Shown piece after piece: positions 13,802 through 18,370 of a DNA stretch of 18,370 nt. The stretch spans positions 1-18,370 of the forward strand of contig JABFXB010000492.1 of NCBI GenBank assembly GCA_013361975.1, written 5' to 3'. The position numbers and the translations under genes are program-made. The notes under the pieces were generated by a model. That model ran no database searches. It was not told the origin of the DNA and was given only the letters and a program-made list of their open reading frames with translations. The stretch comes from Dermatophilaceae bacterium (GTDB lineage Bacteria; Actinomycetota; Actinomycetes; Actinomycetales; Dermatophilaceae). Within the stretch, counting starts at the first letter, position 1, and every line of letters starts with the position of its first letter.

Positions 13802-14437
13802 ATGCGAGTTGACCACGTCTCCTATGCAGCAGAGGCCGGTGGCCTCAAGGCCACCGCCGACCGGCTGTCGAAGCTCATCGGCGTCACCGCTGTCGACGGC
13901 GGGGTCCACCCCCGTTTCGGCACGCGCAACGTGATCTTCCCCCTGGCCAAGGACCACTACCTCGAGGTCGTCGAGGTGCTCGACCACCCCGCGTCCGACA
14001 AGGCGCCGTTCGGCCAGGCCGTGCGCGCCGCGTCCGAGGCCGGCGGCGGCTGGCTCGGGTGGGTCGTCGCGGTCGACGACATCTCCGTCGTCGAGCACCG
14101 CCTCGGCCGCGAGTCGGTCCCGGGCAACCGGCACCGTCCCGACGGCACCGAGCTCAAGTGGCGCCAGCTCGGCATCAAGGGCCTCATGGCCGACCCGCAG
14201 GTGCCCTACTTCATCGAGTGGGACGACATGACCGTGCACCCGTCCGCGGGCGCCGACACCGCCGTCTCGATCGACAACCTCCAGATCGCCGGTGACCCCA
14301 AGCGCGTGCGCGAGTGGCTCGGCCCGGAGGACACCTTCGACAAGGGCGGCATCGACTTCACCTTCGTCGCGCCGCACGGCACGCCCGGGCTGCTGTCGGT
14401 CACCTTCGACACCCCCAACGGCAAGGTCACCATCTGA
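13802..14437 (+). CDS. Glyoxalase-like (VOC superfamily) domain protein
   Basis: 211 aa from the ATG at 13802. The N-terminal MRVDHVSYAA with its His ligand position, PRFGTRNVIFPLAKDHYLEVVEV and the C-terminal half (FDKGGIDFTFVAPHGTPG) fit the Glyoxalase_3-type VOC fold of paired beta-alpha-beta-beta-beta modules. Such proteins bind a metal and catalyse isomerisation, ring cleavage or thiol transfer; this one's substrate is unknown. The open frame extends upstream to 13724, but that part looks non-coding and overlaps a hairpin, so the shorter start is chosen. CACGAT seven bases before the ATG resembles the leaderless boxes elsewhere in the window. It is transcribed toward copA. Confidence 0.83.
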   Translation: MRVDHVSYAAEAGGLKATADRLSKLIGVTAVDGGVHPRFGTRNVIFPLAKDHYLEVVEVLDHPASDKAPFGQAVRAASEAGGGWLGWVVAVDDISVVEHRLGRESVPGNRHRPDGTELKWRQLGIKGLMADPQVPYFIEWDDMTVHPSAGADTAVSIDNLQIAGDPKRVREWLGPEDTFDKGGIDFTFVAPHGTPGLLSVTFDTPNGKVTI

Positions 14438-14459
14438 CCCTGCTCCCAGCTCGCACACG

Positions 14460-14489
14460 ACGGCGGTCACCCTTCGGGGTGGCCGCCGT
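14460..14489. terminator. Strong UUCG-loop hairpin between convergent VOC gene and copA
   Basis: A 13-bp stem (ACGGCGGTCACCC with GGGTGGCCGCCGT, one U-G wobble) closes a C(UUCG)G tetraloop, an exceptionally stable form on the plus strand. It is 22 bases after the VOC stop and followed by a T-rich stretch (TCGTCGTT). The stem would also form from the copA transcript. Confidence 0.8.
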
Positions 14490-14552
14490 TCGTCGTTCCC
14501 CGAGCACGTATGCCGTGTACTGCACACCGAGATCGGGCTGCGTGCCGGCTGG

Positions 14553-16889
14553 TCAGCGGGGCCAGCGCTTGAGGCGCAGCGAGTTCGTCACGACGAGCAC
14601 CGACGACAGGGCCATCGCGGCGCCGGCGATCATCGGGTTGAGCAGGCCGAAGGCGGCGAGCGGGATCGCGGCGGTGTTGTAGCCGAAGGCCCACGCGAGG
14701 TTCTGCTTGATGACGCGCAGCGTCTCGCGCGAGAGGCCGATGGCGTCGCCCACCGCGCCGAGGTCGGTGCGCACGAGCACGATGTCTGCCGAGTCCATCG
14801 CGACGTCGGTGCCCGAACCCATCGCGAGGCCGAGGTCGGCCTGGGCCAGGGCGGCCGCGTCGTTGACCCCGTCGCCGACCATCGCGACGACCTTGTGCTG
14901 CTGCTGCAGCTCGGTGACGACCCGGTGCTTGTCGGCGGGCATGACGTCCGAACGCACGTTGGACGCCGGGATGCCGACCTGCTCGGCGACGCTGCGCGCG
15001 TTGGAGGCGCTGTCGCCGGTGAGCAGGTAGGGCGTGAGGCCGAGCGCGCGCAGCCGGTCGATGGCGGCCTTCGACGTGTCGCGCACGGTGTCCTCGACGG
15101 TCAAGGCGGCCTCGGCGACGCCGTCCCAGCCGACGAAGACCGTGGTGCCGGCCTGCCGCGAGGCGTGCTCGACGAGGGTCGGGTCGACGCTCTCGAAGAG
15201 CGCGGCCTTGCCGACCGTGACCTCGGTGTCCTTGATGCGGGCGCTCGCGCCCTCGCCGGGGTTGGACTGGAAGTCGCCGATGCGGGGCAGCTCGATGCGG
15301 GCCAGCGCCGCACCGTCGACGATCGCCCGCGCGATGGGGTGCTCGCTGCCCTGCTCGACCGCGGCTGCGGCGGTGAGGGCGGCCTTCTTCGAGAGGCGCC
15401 CGCGCACCGCGATGCTGCGCAGGCGCAGCTCCCCGGTGGTGATGGTGCCCGTCTTGTCGAGCACCACCGTGTCGACGCGGCGGGTGTCCTCGAGCACCTG
15501 GGGGCCCTTGATGAGGGTGCCGAGCTGGGCGCCGCGGCCGGTGCCGACGAGCAGGGCGGTCGGCGTGGCGAGCCCGAGCGCGCAGGGGCAGGCGATGATC
15601 AGCACCGTCACGGCGACGGCGAGCGAGCGGGAGAGGTCGTGCCCGGTGGCGAGCCAACCGACGAACGTGACGAGCGCGATGACCAGGACCGCCGGGACGA
15701 AGACGGACGAGACGCGGTCGGCGAGCCGCTGCACGCGGGCCTTGCCCGTCTGGGCGGTCTCGACGAGCCGCTGGATGCCGGCGAGCATCGTGTCGGCGCC
15801 GACCTTGCGGGCCTCCACGACGATGCGCCCGGTCGTGTTGACGGAACCGCCGGTGACCTCGTCACCCGGGCCGACGTCGACCGGGGTGGACTCACCGGTG
15901 ACGAGGCTGGCGTCGACGGCGCTCGAACCGTCGAGCACGACACCGTCGGTGGCGACCTTCTCACCGGGCCGCACGATGAACTGGTCGCCGACGACGAGCT
16001 GCTCGACGGGCACGCGGGTCTCGCTCGTGATGCGCGTCTGGGGGTCGATGCGCAGCACCGCGACGTCCTTGGCCCCGAGGTCGAGCAGCGAGCGCAGGGC
16101 GTCCTTGCCGGAGTCCTTGGCGCGCGCCTCGAGGAAGCGCCCGGCGAGCAGGAACGTCGTCACGACCGCCGCGACCTCGAAGTAGAGGTGTCCCTCGCCG
16201 CGGGCTCCGGTGAGCAGCTCGACGACGGAGTAGCCGTAGGCCGCCGCGACGCCGAGCGACACGAGGGTGTCCATCGTCGAGGCGAGGTGGCGGGCGTTGA
16301 CCGCCGCGGCGCGGTGGAACGGCCAGGCGCACCAGACCACCACGGGTGTCGAGAGCAGCAGCTGGAGCCACGGACTGGCACCGAGCGACGGCAGGAACAT
16401 GGCGAGCACGAGCACCGGAACGGTGAACGCGACGGCCGCGACGAGGCGAGGCCGGATCACGTCCTGGGCCGGCGTGTGCTCGAGGTGGTCGCCGGGCGCC
16501 GAACCGCCGTCGGCTCGGTCACTCGCCGGCACCTTCCGGCGGGCGAGCTCCTGGGCGCGCAGCTTCTCGAGCAGGGCACCTGCGGCAGGGCGCGGCGGGT
16601 CGGCCGGGACGGCATACGTGCTCGGGGAGGTCGACCCGTCGATGACGCTGGCGCCGTAACCGGTCTTGTTCACCTCGGCGATGATCGCGTCGACCGTGAC
16701 GGGTGCCGAGAAGGAGACGAGCGCCTTCTCGGTGGCGAGGTTGACGGTCGCGGACTCCACGCCGTCGACCTTGGCGAGCTTCCGCTCGATGCGGGCGGAG
16801 CACGACGCGCAGGTCATGCCGGTGATCGCGAGCCGGACCTCCTCAGGAGTGCGCTCGTCGGGTGCCAGGGGTGCCCGCCCGTCGCTCAT
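14553..16889 (-). CDS. copA: Cu(I)-exporting P1B-type ATPase CopA
   Basis: 778 aa. An N-terminal heavy-metal-binding domain has GMTC27ASC30. Eight membrane segments follow. The transport motif C434-P-C436 is in TM6, with the phosphorylated D478 in DKTGT, SEHP in the nucleotide domain, and GDGVND from about 672. TM7 carries FGYN and TM8 MALSS, the pair typical of Cu+-specific (P1B-1) pumps. It drives ATP-dependent export of cuprous ions across the cytoplasmic membrane. The ATG at 16889 overlaps the copZ stop in an ATGA arrangement, so translation is coupled; the longer open frame to 17063 is a shadow of copZ. The hydrophilic linker at ~90-135 is Ala/Pro-rich and variable. The gene ends at the UUCG terminator. 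Confidence 0.95.
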   Translation of the reverse strand: MSDGRAPLAPDERTPEEVRLAITGMTCASCSARIERKLAKVDGVESATVNLATEKALVSFSAPVTVDAIIAEVNKTGYGASVIDGSTSPSTYAVPADPPRPAAGALLEKLRAQELARRKVPASDRADGGSAPGDHLEHTPAQDVIRPRLVAAVAFTVPVLVLAMFLPSLGASPWLQLLLSTPVVVWCAWPFHRAAAVNARHLASTMDTLVSLGVAAAYGYSVVELLTGARGEGHLYFEVAAVVTTFLLAGRFLEARAKDSGKDALRSLLDLGAKDVAVLRIDPQTRITSETRVPVEQLVVGDQFIVRPGEKVATDGVVLDGSSAVDASLVTGESTPVDVGPGDEVTGGSVNTTGRIVVEARKVGADTMLAGIQRLVETAQTGKARVQRLADRVSSVFVPAVLVIALVTFVGWLATGHDLSRSLAVAVTVLIIACPCALGLATPTALLVGTGRGAQLGTLIKGPQVLEDTRRVDTVVLDKTGTITTGELRLRSIAVRGRLSKKAALTAAAAVEQGSEHPIARAIVDGAALARIELPRIGDFQSNPGEGASARIKDTEVTVGKAALFESVDPTLVEHASRQAGTTVFVGWDGVAEAALTVEDTVRDTSKAAIDRLRALGLTPYLLTGDSASNARSVAEQVGIPASNVRSDVMPADKHRVVTELQQQHKVVAMVGDGVNDAAALAQADLGLAMGSGTDVAMDSADIVLVRTDLGAVGDAIGLSRETLRVIKQNLAWAFGYNTAAIPLAAFGLLNPMIAGAAMALSSVLVVTNSLRLKRWPR

Positions 16890-17101
16890 CGGACGCTGTA
16901 ACCGGCCTCGGCGACGGCGTCGGCGACGACGGCCGGGTCGAGGGGAGCCTCGCTCGTGATGGTGACGGGGGAGTCCTCGCCGGGGTGCAGGTCGACGGCG
17001 ACGGCCATGACCCCGGGCAGGGCCGACAGCTCCTGGCTGACCGCTGCGGTGCAGTGTCCACACGTCATGCCGGCGACGGTGATCTCGGTCTGGGTGTTCA
17101 T
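16886..17101 (-). CDS. copZ: CopZ-like copper chaperone (HMA domain)
   Basis: 71 aa, a single ferredoxin-like HMA domain with the copper-binding GMTC14GHC17. It ends VAEAGYSVR, typical of the family. It would carry Cu(I) in the cytosol and hand it to CopA or CsoR. GAGGAGG lies eight bases before the ATG at 17101. The stop overlaps the copA start by four bases (ATGA), and csoR ends 50 bases upstream, so the three genes form one operon. Confidence 0.93.
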   Translation of the reverse strand: MNTQTEITVAGMTCGHCTAAVSQELSALPGVMAVAVDLHPGEDSPVTITSEAPLDPAVVADAVAEAGYSVR

Positions 17102-17151
17102 CGGCGGTGCCTCCTCGGGCGGGTTGTGCGGGGCTTCGTTCGGCGGGTGGG

Positions 17152-17433
17152 TCAGCTGCGGACGAGGCGGGCGATGGCGTCGGCGGCCTCGCGCACCTTC
17201 TCCTGCGCGGCCTCGTCGGACTCGCGCGCGGCGTCGACGACGCAGTGCGCCACGTGGTCCTCGAGCAGGCCGAGGCTCACGGCCTGAAGTGCTTTGGTGA
17301 TCGCGCTGACCTGCGTCAGGATGTCGATGCAGTAGGTGTCGGTGTCGACCATCTTCTGCACGCCTCGCACCTGGCCCTCGATGCGGCGCAGCCGCTTCAG
17401 GTAGTCGTCCTTGCTGCCGGTGTATCCGGGCAC
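17152..17433 (-). CDS. csoR: Copper-sensing repressor CsoR
   Basis: 93 aa, an all-helical DUF156 repressor. The Cu(I) site C35-H60-C64 is intact (TYC35IDIL and DH60VAHC64). The N-terminal RLRRIEGQVRGVQKM is the DNA-contact helix. Without copper it represses; Cu(I) binding releases DNA and induces the operon. The GTG at 17433 is preceded by AGGAGG with a seven-base spacer. The frame extends upstream into the next gene, but family length fits this start. It heads csoR-copZ-copA under a promoter carrying a matching operator at 17464-17480. Confidence 0.94.
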   Translation of the reverse strand: MPGYTGSKDDYLKRLRRIEGQVRGVQKMVDTDTYCIDILTQVSAITKALQAVSLGLLEDHVAHCVVDAARESDEAAQEKVREAADAIARLVRS

Positions 17434-17460
17434 GTCGCCACCTCCTCTCCGGTCGAGAAC

Positions 17461-17480
17461 AGCATACCCAGGAGGGGTAT
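17461..17480 (-). promoter_or_regulatory. csoR operon promoter with CsoR-type operator
   Basis: ATACCC-AGGAG-GGGTAT (17464-17480) is a perfect 6-bp inverted repeat of the TACCC/GGGTA kind used by CsoR proteins. On the minus strand the -10 hexamer TATGCT (17466-17461) overlaps its end. Repressor bound there would block polymerase. The transcript would have about a 20-base leader with the ribosome site. Confidence 0.7.
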
Positions 17481-17498
17481 TCCGCATCACGCTGCGCG

Positions 17499-17909
17499 TC
17501 ACTCCTGACCCTCGCTGAACGTGGCGGCGAGCCGTTTCGGCGCCTTGGCGAGCCATGCGTCGGTGAGCACCTCGCGCAGCTCGGCCACGGTGATCCGTGG
17601 GAGGTCGCGCTCGAGCAGGAGAACGGCGTTGTAGCCGTTCCAGTGCGGCGTGGTGAACCAGGGGCTCGACTCGTCGCCGACCATCGCCTCCTTGTCCTCG
17701 GCCGTGCACGAGAACGCCAGCACGTCGTCATAGGGCTCGCCGGTGACGGGGTCGAAGGCGTCCTTGCGGGGGCCGCGCGCGAAGGCGAACGTCTTCCCCC
17801 TGACGAGGTATGCCGGCCGGCCCCCCTGCGCGGGATCGCGGGTCACCTCGGGCAGCGAGAGGGCGATCTCGTCGAGGTCGGCCAGCCGGGCCCTCCGTGA
17901 TCGCGCCAT
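17499..17909 (-). CDS. MmcQ/YjbR-family protein
   Basis: 136 aa. The order of motifs matches the MmcQ/YjbR (CyaY-like fold) family: a helical start (LADLDEIALSLPEVTRD), the strand pair YLVRGKTFAFARG, then SSPWFTTPHWNGYNAVLLL and the C-terminal helix LREVLTDAWLAKAPKRL. These are small cytosolic proteins, sometimes described as DNA-binding, with no firmly established role. The gene is on the same strand as csoR, 65 bases upstream of it, but has its own TACCGT box eight bases before the ATG. The operator in the gap suggests csoR is transcribed separately. Confidence 0.85.
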   Translation of the reverse strand: MARSRRARLADLDEIALSLPEVTRDPAQGGRPAYLVRGKTFAFARGPRKDAFDPVTGEPYDDVLAFSCTAEDKEAMVGDESSPWFTTPHWNGYNAVLLLERDLPRITVAELREVLTDAWLAKAPKRLAATFSEGQE

Positions 17910-17917
17910 GCCTCAGC

Positions 17918-17923
17918 ACGGTA
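17918..17923 (-). promoter_or_regulatory. Candidate -10 element of the MmcQ/YjbR gene
   Basis: On the minus strand TACCGT (17923-17918) lies eight bases before the ATG at 17909. Confidence 0.4.
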
Positions 17924-17942
17924 GCCCGGAACACCCCACGGG

Positions 17943-18009
17943 AACACACCGAGCAGGTCGCAACACACCGGGATCGGATCGCGGTGCGTTGTGACCTGCT
18001 CGGTGTGTT
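17943..18009. terminator. Long imperfect inverted repeat downstream of purB
   Basis: The arms 17943-17970 and 17982-18009 pair over 28 bp with one G-T wobble and one mismatch, around an 11-base loop. Each arm carries an internal direct repeat of AACACACCG (17943-17951 and 17962-17970). It sits 21 bases beyond the purB stop and 33 bases upstream of the next leftward gene, fitting a terminator or REP-like element. There is no U-tract. Confidence 0.6.
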
Positions 18010-18030
18010 GCGTCGAGGGGGCGTATGCCG

Positions 18031-18370
18031 TCAGGCGAGGTACTCGTCGACGAGGCGGCTCGACAGCGCCGTGTAGGTCTGCGGCGTCAGGGCCACGAAA
18101 CGCTCCTCCACGTCGGCCGGCAGCCCGAGCCCGCGCACGAACTCGCGCACCTCGTCACCGCCGACGCGGCGGCCCCGGGTCAGCTCCTTGAGCCGCTCGT
18201 AGGGCTCCTCCATGCCCGGAACCCCCTGTGCCCCGAGAGCTCTCATGGCCGACTGGATCGGCTCGCCGAGCACCTCCCAGTTCGCCTCGAGGTCGGCGGC
18301 CATGCGCTCGGGCACGGCGTCGAGACCGGCGAGGCCGCGCGCCACGTTGTCGAGGGCGAGCACCGAGTGG
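18031..18370 (-). CDS. purB: Adenylosuccinate lyase, C-terminal part (cut by window edge)
   Basis: 113 codons of the C-terminus are present. SVLALDNVARGLAGLDAVPE, then MAADLEANWEVLGEPIQSAM and the ending TPQTYTALSSRLVDEYLA match the C-terminal helical domain of actinobacterial PurB. The enzyme cleaves SAICAR and adenylosuccinate to fumarate in purine synthesis and is a cytosolic homotetramer. The catalytic Ser loop and N-terminal domains lie beyond the edge. The frame is intact up to the edge, with a TGA at 18033-18031. Confidence 0.9.
   Translation of the reverse strand, partial: HSVLALDNVARGLAGLDAVPERMAADLEANWEVLGEPIQSAMRALGAQGVPGMEEPYERLKELTRGRRVGGDEVREFVRGLGLPADVEERFVALTPQTYTALSSRLVDEYLA

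Larger units (their letters stand above)
683..18030. repeat. Dispersed octamer family CGGCATAC (13 copies)
   Basis: CGGCATAC on the plus strand occurs at 683, 4056, 6792, 8210, 11270, 13691 and 16610. The reverse complement GTATGCCG occurs at 5125, 8660, 12055, 14508, 17808 and 18023. Five copies are intergenic. The core CATAC/GTATG was found outside this octamer only about three times (near 2389, 13799 and 17463). Confidence 0.85.

Noticed and set aside
14292..16901. 869-codon open frame on the plus strand opposite copA
   Set aside because: It is a mirror of the copA reading frame; copA has every catalytic motif, while this translation has no recognisable domain.
683..18030. CGGCATAC as a KOPS/Chi-like polar chromosome signal
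   Set aside because: Copies are balanced between strands (7 and 6), so there is no replication-strand polarity within this window. A longer region could still show some.

Overview
The window is about 18.4 kb of very GC-rich DNA with strong GC bias at third codon positions. Gene content points to an actinomycete: PPOX/F420-type oxidoreductase, ECF sigma factor paired with a YCII protein, CsoR/CopZ/CopA, and many apparently leaderless genes. A relative of the Intrasporangiaceae (Micrococcales) is my best guess, by inference only. It looks like chromosomal housekeeping and stress DNA. I see no transposase, integrase, phage gene, CRISPR array, tRNA or rRNA, and no gene-free stretch over 300 bases.

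Left part (1-6400): the first codons of a leftward gene (1-60) diverge from a LacI-family regulator (190-1242), with a triplicated 11-bp repeat in the shared promoter. A TauE/SafE-type transporter (1257-1991, minus) converges on the regulator and diverges from a secreted M15 peptidase with four Ig-like repeats (2180-4042). Next come a pyridine nucleotide-disulfide oxidoreductase (4109-5476) and a HAD phosphatase (5542-6399).

Middle (6400-10820): an alpha/beta hydrolase is followed by a YCII (DGPF) protein and an ECF42-like sigma factor with a C-terminal helical domain. That pair is preceded by what looks like its own sigma-specific promoter. A convergent HxlR regulator then diverges from a PPOX-fold oxidoreductase plus a second YCII protein. 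Two identical palindromic operators sit in that divergent promoter. The second YCII gene ends inside a 53-bp tandem/palindromic repeat.

Right part (10820-18370): a TerC metal exporter lies behind a probable yybP-ykoY manganese riboswitch. Then come a DedA-like membrane protein, a TrmH/SpoU RNA methyltransferase and a glyoxalase-like (VOC) protein. A leftward copper operon csoR-copZ-copA follows, with a visible CsoR-type operator. Last are a MmcQ/YjbR protein, a long palindromic element and the 3' end of purB.

The most unusual signals are not genes. The octamer CGGCATAC occurs 13 times on either strand, far above expectation, and all five intergenic copies lie just downstream of a stop codon in sense orientation. 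Two long near-perfect palindromes, each with an 11-nt loop, sit at gene ends. A TANNNT-N6-8-ATG start grammar suggests leaderless transcripts for many genes.
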